From the NCBI RefSeq assembly GCF_001425325.1, contig NZ_LMEH01000001.1, positions 1,039,898-1,103,897 of the forward strand: a stretch of DNA of 64,000 nucleotides, given 5' to 3'. The translations under genes and the position numbers were made by a program. Under the pieces are notes generated by a model that was given only the letters and a program-made list of their open reading frames with translations, was not told the origin of the DNA and ran no database searches. This document shows, piece after piece, positions 1 through 8,349 of the stretch; the first letter of the stretch is position 1, and each line of letters begins with the position of its first letter. The stretch comes from Leifsonia sp. Root1293. GTDB taxonomy: Bacteria > Actinomycetota > Actinomycetes > Actinomycetales > Microbacteriaceae.

Positions 1-803
1 ATCATCTGACCGGTCTCGACGCCGATGCGGAGCAGGTGAACCCAGTCACGCCAGAGCCCCCGCACGGTCTCCTCCGGCACGAGCCTGCCCGGTGTGTGGG
101 GGTTCAGCCTCGCGCGGAAGAGCATCTCAGCCCGGTAGACGTTGCCGATTCCACTCACCACGGACTGGTCCATGAGGAGGAGACCGATGGGCGTCGGCTT
201 CTTCAGCACCGTCGTCGTGAACCGCTCCTCGGACTCGACCTCGTCGTCGTTGAGCGGATCCGGCCCGAGCCTGCCGATGACCTCGGCCACCCGGGCTGAG
301 TCGATCACCTCGCATGCCGTCGGTCCCCGCAGGTCGGCGCAGACGCTGTCCGTCAGCAGGCGTGCCCGCACCTGGCCCACGGGCTCCGGCGGGAAGGTGC
401 CGGTGAGTTCGCCCGGCTTCTCCGACTCCGACATGCGCACCCGGCTTCGTCGCGGGGCGCCGATCGAATGCAGCGAGTTCTCGCCGGCGGAGTCGAGGAT
501 CGTGCCGCGCTGGTTCGTCTGTCCCATGCGGCCGTTGGCGGATGCGATGGTGGCGTCGAGCTGGATCTCCCCCGAGAAGTCCCAGGCGCCGTACATTCCG
601 AGGTGCACGCGCAGCCAGAGACCGTTGTCGAACTCGAGGAACATCTGCTTGCCCACAGCACGTGCGTCGACCAGAGTGCGACCGCTGATGAGGGCGGCAT
701 CAGCCGCGAACCGGCCCTGCGGGCTCGAGACCGTGACCGGCCTGCCGAGGTAGTTGCGGGCGAACTGCCGGGTGATGCGATGGACGGAGTGGCCCTCGGG
801 CAT
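1..803 (-). CDS. nei: Fpg/Nei-family DNA glycosylase (3' end outside window)
   Basis: Base-excision repair glycosylase/AP lyase, expected to remove oxidised bases from DNA. The protein begins MPEGHSVHRITRQFA; in this family the Pro exposed after Met removal is the Schiff-base nucleophile and the following Glu is the acid/base, and both are present. A family-typical segment (RPVTVSSPQGRF) follows, and the helix-two-turns-helix region (SGIGNVYRAEM) lies near residues 220-235. The C-terminal zinc finger would lie beyond base 1, so the gene is partial with at least 267 codons visible. It starts 5 bases after the rpiB stop and probably shares its transcript. The His after MPEG fits the Nei-like actinobacterial branch better than MutM. 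Substrate preference cannot be read from the sequence. Confidence 0.9.
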   Translation of the reverse strand, partial: MPEGHSVHRITRQFARNYLGRPVTVSSPQGRFAADAALISGRTLVDARAVGKQMFLEFDNGLWLRVHLGMYGAWDFSGEIQLDATIASANGRMGQTNQRGTILDSAGENSLHSIGAPRRSRVRMSESEKPGELTGTFPPEPVGQVRARLLTDSVCADLRGPTACEVIDSARVAEVIGRLGPDPLNDDEVESEERFTTTVLKKPTPIGLLLMDQSVVSGIGNVYRAEMLFRARLNPHTPGRLVPEETVRGLWRDWVHLLRIGVETGQM

Positions 804-808
804 TGGCG

Positions 809-1351
809 CTACGCCAGGTCGGCGGTGTCGACGTCGGCGTGGGCATCGGCCAGGGCGTCGTTCTGAGCGGCAACGTACTTGCCGGCGATCACGCCGGTCG
901 CCTCGAACTCGGCCAACTGCGCGATGCGACGCGCGTGGCGTTCCTCGCCCGAGAACGGCTCGGCGATGAAGGCGTCGATGAAGCTCGTCGCCTCCTCGAC
1001 GGTGTGCTGACGAGCACCGATCGAGATGACATTGGCGTCGTTGTGCTGACGTGCGAGCTGAGCGGTGCTGAGGTTCCAGACGAGGGCGGCACGGATGCCG
1101 GCGACCTTGTTCGCGGCGATCTGCTCGCCGTTCCCCGATCCGCCGAACACGACGCCGAGGGTCTGGACGCCGGCGCGCTGGTCACGCGCGACGGCGATGG
1201 CGGCGTTGATGCAGAACGAGGGGTAGTCGTCGAGCGCGTCGTAGCTGGTCGGTCCGTGGTCGACGACCTCGTGCCCGGCGGCGGAGAGGTGGTCGGCGAG
1301 GTGCTTGCTGAAGTCCAGACCGGCGTGATCGGTGGCGATGTGGATGCGCAT
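809..1351 (-). CDS. rpiB: Ribose-5-phosphate isomerase B
   Basis: Interconverts ribose 5-phosphate and ribulose 5-phosphate in the cytosolic pentose phosphate pathway. The start MRIHIATDHAGLDF carries the RpiB phosphate-binding segment. The loop GGSGNGEQIAANK (about residues 70-82) places a Glu at residue 76, matching the Glu that acts as base in the mycobacterial enzyme rather than the Cys-dependent enterobacterial type. Length is 180 aa, about 25 longer than many homologues because of an acidic, Ala-rich C-terminal tail. The ATG at 1351 is supported by a TACACT box seven bases upstream, implying a leaderless mRNA. The glycosylase gene follows after 5 bases. Confidence 0.95.
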   Translation of the reverse strand: MRIHIATDHAGLDFSKHLADHLSAAGHEVVDHGPTSYDALDDYPSFCINAAIAVARDQRAGVQTLGVVFGGSGNGEQIAANKVAGIRAALVWNLSTAQLARQHNDANVISIGARQHTVEEATSFIDAFIAEPFSGEERHARRIAQLAEFEATGVIAGKYVAAQNDALADAHADVDTADLA

Positions 1352-1358
1352 GGGATCC

Positions 1359-1364
1359 AGTGTA
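1359..1364 (-). promoter_or_regulatory. Predicted -10 box (TACACT) of rpiB, leaderless
   Basis: TACACT ends 7 bases before the rpiB ATG, so transcription should begin at or next to the start codon. No convincing -35 box is visible. Seen in sequence; promoter function is inferred from the recurring pattern in this window. Confidence 0.5.
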
Positions 1365-1489
1365 TTGACGACGGAAGCGCATGACGCCGCACTCCGCTCG
1401 CCGGAGGCGTCGACGCTGTCGCCGTCGATGCACTCCCCCACCTTCGACGAGCAGGGGGCGCGCGCAGCATTCTCTCGGACGCCCCGCGA

Positions 1490-1495
1490 TAGAAT
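1490..1495 (+). promoter_or_regulatory. Predicted -10 box (TAGAAT) of the SDR gene, leaderless
   Basis: TAGAAT is followed by six bases and the ATG at 1502, so the mRNA probably starts on the start codon. This supports the chosen start, which has no Shine-Dalgarno sequence. Confidence 0.6.
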
Positions 1496-1501
1496 CCACG
1501 G

Positions 1502-2986
1502 ATGCCCTCCGCCCCCTCGTTCCCTGATTCCGCGCCGAAGATCGACCCGGCCGAACTCGAGACGACCCTCCGCGTGCTCGCCGCGCTGAGCGACCTCGAT
1601 GAGAACGATCCCGACTTCGACACGGTGCGCCGAGCGACAGCCAAGATGTTCAAATCGGTGAAGGTGACCCGCCGGGCGGAGAAGCGCCGGGTCATCGCCG
1701 ACGCCGACAGGCAGGTCATCGCGGCCACGGCGACAGGCGCCCCCACCCGCATCGATGACGAGACCCGCGGAGCCGACCTCGTGAGCGGAACCGATGCCCG
1801 CTCCGCAGGCGAGCTGCAGGTGGCGCGTCCCTGCTACATCTGCAAGGAGCGCTACACCCTGGTCGACTCGTTCTACCACCAGCTCTGCCCGAGCTGTGCT
1901 GCCATGAGCCACGCCAAGCGCGACGCCCGCACCGACCTCACCGGAAAGCGTGCGCTGCTCACCGGTGGTCGGGCGAAGATCGGCATGTACATCGCGCTGC
2001 GCCTTCTGCGTGACGGGGCGCACACCACGATCACCACCCGCTTCCCCCGAGACGCCGCACGCCGCTTCGCCGCCATGCCGGATTCAGCCGAATGGTTGCA
2101 CCGCGTGCGCATCGTGGGCATCGACCTCCGTGACCCGGCGCAGGTCATCGCGCTCGCGGACGACGTGGCAGCTCAGGGCCCGCTCGACATCCTGATCAAC
2201 AATGCCGCCCAGACCGTGCGTCGCTCCCCCGGGGCGTACTCCCCGCTGGTCGACGCCGAGGCATCGCCGCTTCCCGACGGACCGCTGCCCGAGATCGTGA
2301 GCTTCGGCCACACGAACGACGCGCATCCGCTCGCCCTCGCCGACTCGGTCGCGAGCCACCCGATCCTCTCCTCCGGCATCTTCTCGGGAACCATGACGGC
2401 CGACGATCTCACGGCTCTCGCCCTCGCTCCGGGCTCCAGCTCGCTGGCGAAGCTCGCCGATCGCACGGCCATCGATGCCGGCGGCCTGGTTCCCGACCTG
2501 CACCACACCAACAGCTGGGTGGCGAACGTCGAAGACGTCGACCCGCTCGAGATGCTCGAGGTGCAGCTGTGCAACACCACGGCCCCGTTCATCCTGGTGA
2601 GCCGCCTGCGGCCATCGCTGGCGGCCAGCGATGCCAGGCGCACCTACATCGTCAATGTCTCGGCGATGGAGGGCGTGTTCGGTCGCGGCTACAAGGGGCC
2701 GGGGCATCCGCACACCAACATGGCCAAGGCCGCCCTCAACATGCTCACCCGCACCAGCGCCAAGGAGATGCTCTCAGACGGCATCCTCATGACCAGCGTC
2801 GACACCGGGTGGATCACCGATGAGCGTCCGCACCCCACCAAGGTCCGGCTCGCCGAGGAGGGCTTCCACGCTCCCCTCGACCTGGTCGACGGCGCTGCCC
2901 GCGTCTACGACCCCATCGTGCGCGGCGAGGCCGGCGAGGACATCACCGGCGTCTTCCTCAAGGACTACAAGCGCTCCGACTGGTGA
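1502..2986 (+). CDS. SDR-fold protein with N-terminal zinc-finger-like region
   Basis: 494 aa, about twice the length of a classical short-chain dehydrogenase. Residues 1-110 are a predicted helical region with no recognised domain. Cys111, Cys114, Cys129 and Cys132 form two CXXC pairs typical of a zinc knuckle. A Rossmann domain follows with a variant dinucleotide loop TGGRAKIG (154-161), NNAAQ and NVSAMEG. The SDR Ser is Ser387 and the Lys is Lys409 in HTNMAK, but the catalytic Tyr position four residues before the Lys is Thr405. Either chemistry is altered or the protein binds nucleotide without classical dehydrogenase activity. From memory, the HTNMAK variant occurs in other bacterial and eukaryotic members, so it appears to be a subfamily trait. 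A hairpin follows the stop; the gene is probably monocistronic. Confidence 0.8.
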   Translation: MPSAPSFPDSAPKIDPAELETTLRVLAALSDLDENDPDFDTVRRATAKMFKSVKVTRRAEKRRVIADADRQVIAATATGAPTRIDDETRGADLVSGTDARSAGELQVARPCYICKERYTLVDSFYHQLCPSCAAMSHAKRDARTDLTGKRALLTGGRAKIGMYIALRLLRDGAHTTITTRFPRDAARRFAAMPDSAEWLHRVRIVGIDLRDPAQVIALADDVAAQGPLDILINNAAQTVRRSPGAYSPLVDAEASPLPDGPLPEIVSFGHTNDAHPLALADSVASHPILSSGIFSGTMTADDLTALALAPGSSSLAKLADRTAIDAGGLVPDLHHTNSWVANVEDVDPLEMLEVQLCNTTAPFILVSRLRPSLAASDARRTYIVNVSAMEGVFGRGYKGPGHPHTNMAKAALNMLTRTSAKEMLSDGILMTSVDTGWITDERPHPTKVRLAEEGFHAPLDLVDGAARVYDPIVRGEAGEDITGVFLKDYKRSDW

Positions 2987-3006
2987 ACCGGCGGCGGAGA
3001 GGCTGA

Positions 3007-3039
3007 GCGGTCACGGTATCCACTGCTGCCGGTGACCGC
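3007..3039 (+). terminator. Possible terminator hairpin after the SDR gene
   Basis: An 8-base inverted repeat (GCGGTCAC and GTGACCGC) with a 17-base loop lies 20 bases after the SDR stop and just before the pepN promoter. There is no U tract, as is common in high-GC actinobacteria. Confidence 0.4.
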
Positions 3040-3057
3040 ATCGGCGGTGCTGGTGAT

Positions 3058-3063
3058 TAGGCT
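3058..3063 (+). promoter_or_regulatory. Predicted -10 box (TAGGCT) of the first pepN
   Basis: TAGGCT lies about 57 bases upstream of the TTG start and would give a leader of roughly 50 bases carrying the AGGAGG ribosome site at 3109-3114. Confidence 0.5.
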
Positions 3064-3119
3064 GGATACTCGGACACGATCCGATTCCCCACTCCCTTCA
3101 CACGCCGCAGGAGGCACCG

Positions 3120-5681
3120 TTGCCCGGAGAGAACCTCACCCGTATCGAAGCCGAGGAGCGCGCCGGCATCGTCGCCGTCGAGAGCTACGACGTCACCCTC
3201 GACCTGACCACGGGCGATGAGACGTTCCGCAGCGAGACCACGGTGCGCTTCAGCGCGACGGAGGGCGCCTCGACCTTCATCGACGCCATCACCCGCACCG
3301 TGCACTCCGTCACCCTCAACGGAACCGCCCTGGACCCCGCGGTCGTCAGCGACGGTGTGCGCATCCAGCTCGACGGCCTCGCAGCCGAGAACGAGCTCAC
3401 CGTCGTCGCCGACGCCGTCTACACGAACACCGGCGAGGGCCTGCACCGCTTCGTCGACCCCGTCGACGGGGAGGTGTACCTCTACAGCCAGTTCGAGGTT
3501 CCGGACTCGCGTCGCATGTTCGCAGTGTTCGAGCAGCCCGACCTCAAGGCGACCTTCCGTTTCACCGTGACCGCGCCGGCGCACTGGGAGGTCGTGTCGA
3601 ACTCTCCGACGCCTGAGCCCACGGATGCCTCCGGCGACGCCTCGGTCGACGCCAGGACGTGGGCGTTCGAGCCGACTCACCGCATCTCGAGCTACATCAC
3701 CGCACTCATCGCCGGCCCGTACTCCGTCGTCCGCAGCGAACTCACGAGCCGCGACGGCCGCACCATTCCGCTCGGCATCTTCAGCCGCAAGAGCCTGGCC
3801 GAGTTCCTCGACGCCGACTACATCTTCGAGAAGACCCGCCAGGGATTCGCGTACTTCGAGGAGAAGTTCGACTACGCCTACCCGTTCACGAAGTACGACC
3901 AGCTCTTCGTGCCCGAGTTCAACGCCGGCGCCATGGAGAACGCAGGCGCCGTGACCTTCACCGAGGTCTACGTGTTCAGATCGAAGGTGACGGATGCGAT
4001 CAAGGAGCGTCGCGTCGTCACGATCCTCCACGAGCTCGCCCACATGTGGTTCGGCGACCTGGTGACCATGAAGTGGTGGAACGACCTGTGGCTCAACGAG
4101 TCGTTCGCCGAGTGGGCATCGACCATCGCGACGGCCGAGGCCACCGAGTGGCACGAGGCCTGGACCACCTTCAACTCGATGGAGAAGAGCTGGGCCTACC
4201 GCCAGGACCAGCTGCCGTCGACCCACCCGATCGTGGCGACCATCAACGACCTCGAGGACGTGCTGGTCAACTTCGACGGCATCACCTACGCCAAGGGCGG
4301 ATCGGTGCTGAAGCAGCTCGTGGCCTGGGTGGGCATCGACGCGTTCTTCTCGGGCGTCGCCGCCTACTTCAAGAAGCACCAGTGGGGGAACACCACCCTC
4401 GCCGACCTGCTCGCCGAGCTCGAGACCGCGAGCGGCCGCGACCTGTCCGGCTGGGCGAAGCTCTGGCTGGAGACCGCCGGCGTCAACACGCTGCGCGCCG
4501 CCATCGACACGGATGACGCCGGCACCATCACGGCGTTCGCCATCGAGCAGACCGCCATAGAGGCGTACCCGACCATCCGCCCGCACAGGCTCGCCATCGG
4601 CTTCTACTCACTGCAGGACGAGAAGCTGGTGCGCACGCACCGGGTCGAACTCGACGTCGACGGCGCCAGCACCGAGGTCGCCGAGCTCGTCGGCCTCGCC
4701 CGGCCCGACCTCGTGCTGCTCAACGACGACGACCTCGCCTACGCGAAGATCCGTCTCGACGACGCCTCGCTCGCTGTCGCGCTCGAGCACCTGCACGCCT
4801 TCGAGAACCCGCTCGCACGCTCGCTGGTCTGGGCATCGGTCTGGGACGCCACCCGGGATGCCGAAGTGTCGGCGAGCGACTTCGTGCGCCTCGTGCTGGG
4901 CAACATCGCCTCGGAGACCGAGTCGACGACCCTGCGGATCGTGCTCGGGCAGGCGGTGCTGGCGGCATCCGCGTACACCGATCCGAGTCACCGTCCCGAA
5001 ACGATCACTGCCCTCGCCGACACCTTCTGGTCGCTCGCGCAGCAGGCTGAGGCCGGCAGTGACGCGCAGTTCCAGTTCGTGAAGTTCTTCGCCTCGATCG
5101 CGGAGTCGTCATCGCACATCGGCGACCTCGAGTCGCTGTTCACCGGTGAGTCCACTCTCGACGGGCTCGACATCGACACCGACCTCGGCTGGGAGCTGCT
5201 CATCGCCCTCGTCGCCGCCGGTCGAGCGGGGTCGGCCGACATCGACGCCCGCCTCGCCGAGGACAACACGGCGACGGGCGCCCAGTCGGCCGCTCACGCC
5301 CGGGCCGCCATCCCGACGTCGGAGGCGAAGCAGGCGGCCTGGGACTCCCTGGTCGAGGTCGACACGGCTCCGAACACCATCGTGCGCACCACGGGCCTCG
5401 GATTCCAGCGGGCCGAGGACACGAGCCTGCTCGCTCCCTTCGTTCCGCAGTACTTCGACATGCTGGGCCGCATCTGGGACCGCCGCAGCTATGCCATCGC
5501 TGAACGACTCGTCGACGGCCTCTACCCGGCCGGGCTGGCGAACCAGGAGCTCGTCGATGCCACTCGTGCGTGGCTCGACGCCAACCCGGACATCCCGGCG
5601 CTGCGCCGACTGGTGATCGAGAACCTCGCCGGAGTGGAGCGCGCTCTGGCCGCCCAGGCCCGAGACGCCATCACCGACTGA
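3120..5681 (+). CDS. pepN: Aminopeptidase N (M1 family), copy 1
   Basis: Zinc metallo-aminopeptidase that removes N-terminal residues from peptides in the cytosol. 853 aa, the usual size of actinobacterial PepN. The GAMEN exopeptidase motif (GAMENAGAVTF) precedes the zinc site: His304, Glu305 and His308 in HELAH, with Glu327 in NESFAEW as third ligand. The C-terminal half is the helical ERAP1-like domain. The start is TTG at 3120, chosen because AGGAGG lies 5 bases upstream and because the paralogue at 5749 begins the same way (LPxxNLTRxEAEERA). It stands 67 bases upstream of that second, closely similar pepN gene. Confidence 0.95.
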   Translation: MPGENLTRIEAEERAGIVAVESYDVTLDLTTGDETFRSETTVRFSATEGASTFIDAITRTVHSVTLNGTALDPAVVSDGVRIQLDGLAAENELTVVADAVYTNTGEGLHRFVDPVDGEVYLYSQFEVPDSRRMFAVFEQPDLKATFRFTVTAPAHWEVVSNSPTPEPTDASGDASVDARTWAFEPTHRISSYITALIAGPYSVVRSELTSRDGRTIPLGIFSRKSLAEFLDADYIFEKTRQGFAYFEEKFDYAYPFTKYDQLFVPEFNAGAMENAGAVTFTEVYVFRSKVTDAIKERRVVTILHELAHMWFGDLVTMKWWNDLWLNESFAEWASTIATAEATEWHEAWTTFNSMEKSWAYRQDQLPSTHPIVATINDLEDVLVNFDGITYAKGGSVLKQLVAWVGIDAFFSGVAAYFKKHQWGNTTLADLLAELETASGRDLSGWAKLWLETAGVNTLRAAIDTDDAGTITAFAIEQTAIEAYPTIRPHRLAIGFYSLQDEKLVRTHRVELDVDGASTEVAELVGLARPDLVLLNDDDLAYAKIRLDDASLAVALEHLHAFENPLARSLVWASVWDATRDAEVSASDFVRLVLGNIASETESTTLRIVLGQAVLAASAYTDPSHRPETITALADTFWSLAQQAEAGSDAQFQFVKFFASIAESSSHIGDLESLFTGESTLDGLDIDTDLGWELLIALVAAGRAGSADIDARLAEDNTATGAQSAAHARAAIPTSEAKQAAWDSLVEVDTAPNTIVRTTGLGFQRAEDTSLLAPFVPQYFDMLGRIWDRRSYAIAERLVDGLYPAGLANQELVDATRAWLDANPDIPALRRLVIENLAGVERALAAQARDAITD

Positions 5682-5748
5682 TCACGGCGCTCGGCTCAGG
5701 CCGATCCGACGCACGACCACTTCACCACCACCGACGGAAGGCACGCCC

Positions 5749-8337
5749 TTGCCCGCTGCGAACCTGACCCGCACTGAAGCCGAGGAGCGAGCCTCCGTCG
5801 TGCGGGTGCACGACTACGCGGTCGCACTCGACCTGACCCGTGGCCCGGAGGTGTTCGGCAGCGAGACGCACGTGCGCTTCGACGCCACCCCGGGGGCCTC
5901 GACCTTCATCGAGGCCTCCACCCGGGTGATCCACGCCATCGAGCTCAACGGTGTCTCGCTGCCCGTCGAGCTGGGCGACGGCACCCGCATCCGGCTGGAC
6001 GACCTGCAGGCGGAGAACGTGCTGCGAGTGGTGTCGGATGCCGCGTACACCAACACCGGCGAGGGACTGCACAGATTCGTCGATCCCGTCGATGACGCGG
6101 TGTACCTGTACACGGAGTTCGCGGTCGCCGAGGCGAATCGGGTGTTCGCGGTCTTCGACCAGCCGGACCTCAAGGCCACCTTCCAGTTCACGATCACGGC
6201 CCCCGATGTCTGGCAGGTGCTGAGCAACGCGCCGACGCCGCTGCCCGACGCCGGGGTCGCCGACGGCACAGCCGTGTGGGAATTCCCGGCCGGTCCTGTC
6301 ATCTCGAGTTACATCGCGGCGATCATCGCCGGCCCCTACGCCGTGTGGCGCGATGTCGCAGAGCTCCCCGACGGCCGCAGAATCCCGCTCGGCCTGTTCA
6401 CCCGTGCTTCCCTTGCGCGATATGCGGACCCTGAGGTCATGTTCCAGACCGTGCGCGCAGGACTCGACTACTACGAGCGCAGCTACGGCGTCGATTTCCC
6501 CTACGACAAGTACGACCAGATCTTCGTGCCCGAGTACAACTGGGGTGCGATGGAGAACGTCGGCGCCGTCACCTTCAACGAGTCGTACCTGTTCCGCTCG
6601 AAGGTCTCGGAGCATCGGAGGCAGCAGCGCACCGTCGTGATCCTGCACGAGCTCTCCCACATGTGGTTCGGCAACCTCGTCACGATGAAGTGGTGGAACG
6701 ACCTCTGGCTGAACGAGTCCTTCGCCACCTGGACGAGTACGATCGCGGCGGCATCCGTCACCGAGTTCACCGACGCCTGGGCGACATTCACCTCGGTCGA
6801 CAAGACGCGCGCGGCCATGCAGGATCAGCTGCCGTCCACCCACCCGATCGTCGCCACGATAAACGACCTGGAGGACGTCGAGGTCAACTTCGACGGCATC
6901 ACCTATGACAAGGGCGCCTCGGTCCTGAAGCAGCTGGTGGCCTGGGTGGGGCTGGATGCGTTCTATGCCGGAATCGGCATGTACCTGCGCACCCACGGCG
7001 GCGGCAATGCGACCCTGCGCGACCTGCTCGATGAACTCGAGGTCTCGAGCGGCAGGGAACTGACCAACTGGTCGCGCCTGTGGCTCGAGACAGCCGGCGT
7101 CAACACGCTTCGTGCCGAATTCGAGACGGATGCCGACGGCCGGTTCACGGCGTTCTCCGTCGTGCAGACCGCGGCGGACGACCACCCGACGCTGCGCCCG
7201 CACCGACTCGCCATCGGCATCTACGACCTGGACACCGAGGGGGTGCTCGCCCGGACCCATCGCGTCGAGATCGACATCGACGGTGCCAGCACCGACGTTC
7301 CCGAGCTCGTCGGCGTTCACCGCGGGGCGCTGGTGCTGGTGAACGACGACGATCTCACCTACGCCAAGATCCGTCTCGACGATGACTCGCTGCTCACGGC
7401 GGTCGACCACCTCTGCGACCTCCAGGATCCGGTGGCCCGCGCACTCATCTGGGGTGCCGTCTGGGACACGACGCGCGACGGCGAAACGCCGGCGGGCGAC
7501 TTCGTGCGCCTCGTGCTGGGGAACATCTCGCACGAGACCCAGTCCGCGGCCCGCGGCACGGCCCTCACCAGGCTCGAGCTCGCCCTCGAGCGCTACGTCG
7601 AACCGGCGGCGGCCGAGCAGGTGGCCGCCGACTGCGGCGACGCCCTCTGGGCGCTCACCGTGCTCGCCGAGGCGGAGTCGGATGCGCAGCTGCAGTTCGT
7701 CACGAGCTTCATCCGCATCGCCTCGACGGCTCCGCACCTCGACATCCTCGCCAGCCTGCTCGACGGCTCCGTGGCACTCGAGGGACTCACGATCGACACC
7801 GACCTGCGCTGGGAGCTCGTGATCGCCCTGGCAGCGGGCGGAGCGGCCACGGATGCCGACATCGATCACGCGCTCGCCTCGGACGACACGGCCAAAGGCC
7901 GACAGTTCGCGGCGACATCCCGCGCCGCCCGCCCCGATCTCGATGGCAAGCACGCAGCCTGGACGCAGGTCGCCACAGACCCCACCCTGTCCAACGACAT
8001 GGCGCGTGCCATCGCCACCGGATGGGGGCGTTCCCGGCCGGCATCGCTTCTCGAGGACAGCATCGAGCCGTACTTCGAGATGCTGCAGAGCCTGTGGGCT
8101 GAGCGCAGCTACACGATGGCCGAGCTCATCGTCGTGCGCCTCTTCCCCTCTGCGCTAATCACGCCCGAACTCGCGACCGCCGCACGCGCCTGGCTGGCCG
8201 AGAACGACGGGCCACCGGCTCTCGTTCGCCGCATCCGTGAACTGGCATCCGAGCTCGACCGTGCACTCGTCGCACAGCGGGCCGACGCCGCAGCGCGTTC
8301 AGAGGACGCCCAGATCAGCGCGTCGGACGCTCGTTAG
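5749..8337 (+). CDS. pepN: Aminopeptidase N (M1 family), copy 2
   Basis: A second complete M1 aminopeptidase, 862 aa, head-to-tail with copy 1 and similar along its whole length. GAMENVGAVTF, HELSH (His300, Glu301, His304) and NESFATW (Glu323) keep every catalytic and zinc residue, so it should be active. TTG start at 5749 with CGGAAGG seven bases upstream. The C-terminal ERAP1-like domain diverges more from copy 1 than the catalytic core and ends in an Asp/Ala-rich tail, which suggests a change of specificity rather than simple dosage. Its stop codon TAG is also the first three bases of the -10 box of the downstream mscS-like gene. Confidence 0.94.
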   Translation: MPAANLTRTEAEERASVVRVHDYAVALDLTRGPEVFGSETHVRFDATPGASTFIEASTRVIHAIELNGVSLPVELGDGTRIRLDDLQAENVLRVVSDAAYTNTGEGLHRFVDPVDDAVYLYTEFAVAEANRVFAVFDQPDLKATFQFTITAPDVWQVLSNAPTPLPDAGVADGTAVWEFPAGPVISSYIAAIIAGPYAVWRDVAELPDGRRIPLGLFTRASLARYADPEVMFQTVRAGLDYYERSYGVDFPYDKYDQIFVPEYNWGAMENVGAVTFNESYLFRSKVSEHRRQQRTVVILHELSHMWFGNLVTMKWWNDLWLNESFATWTSTIAAASVTEFTDAWATFTSVDKTRAAMQDQLPSTHPIVATINDLEDVEVNFDGITYDKGASVLKQLVAWVGLDAFYAGIGMYLRTHGGGNATLRDLLDELEVSSGRELTNWSRLWLETAGVNTLRAEFETDADGRFTAFSVVQTAADDHPTLRPHRLAIGIYDLDTEGVLARTHRVEIDIDGASTDVPELVGVHRGALVLVNDDDLTYAKIRLDDDSLLTAVDHLCDLQDPVARALIWGAVWDTTRDGETPAGDFVRLVLGNISHETQSAARGTALTRLELALERYVEPAAAEQVAADCGDALWALTVLAEAESDAQLQFVTSFIRIASTAPHLDILASLLDGSVALEGLTIDTDLRWELVIALAAGGAATDADIDHALASDDTAKGRQFAATSRAARPDLDGKHAAWTQVATDPTLSNDMARAIATGWGRSRPASLLEDSIEPYFEMLQSLWAERSYTMAELIVVRLFPSALITPELATAARAWLAENDGPPALVRRIRELASELDRALVAQRADAAARSEDAQISASDAR

Positions 8338-8340
8338 ACT
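8335..8340 (+). promoter_or_regulatory. Predicted -10 box (TAGACT) overlapping the pepN stop codon
   Basis: TAGACT shares its first three bases with the stop codon of the second pepN and lies nine bases before the ATG of the MscS-like gene, giving a near-leaderless transcript. Confidence 0.45.
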
Positions 8341-8349
8341 GGCGCACCT

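Noticed and set aside
5722-7953. A 743-codon open frame on the minus strand
   Set aside because: Mirror of the second pepN, with an Arg/Val/Gly-biased sequence and no recognisable motif.
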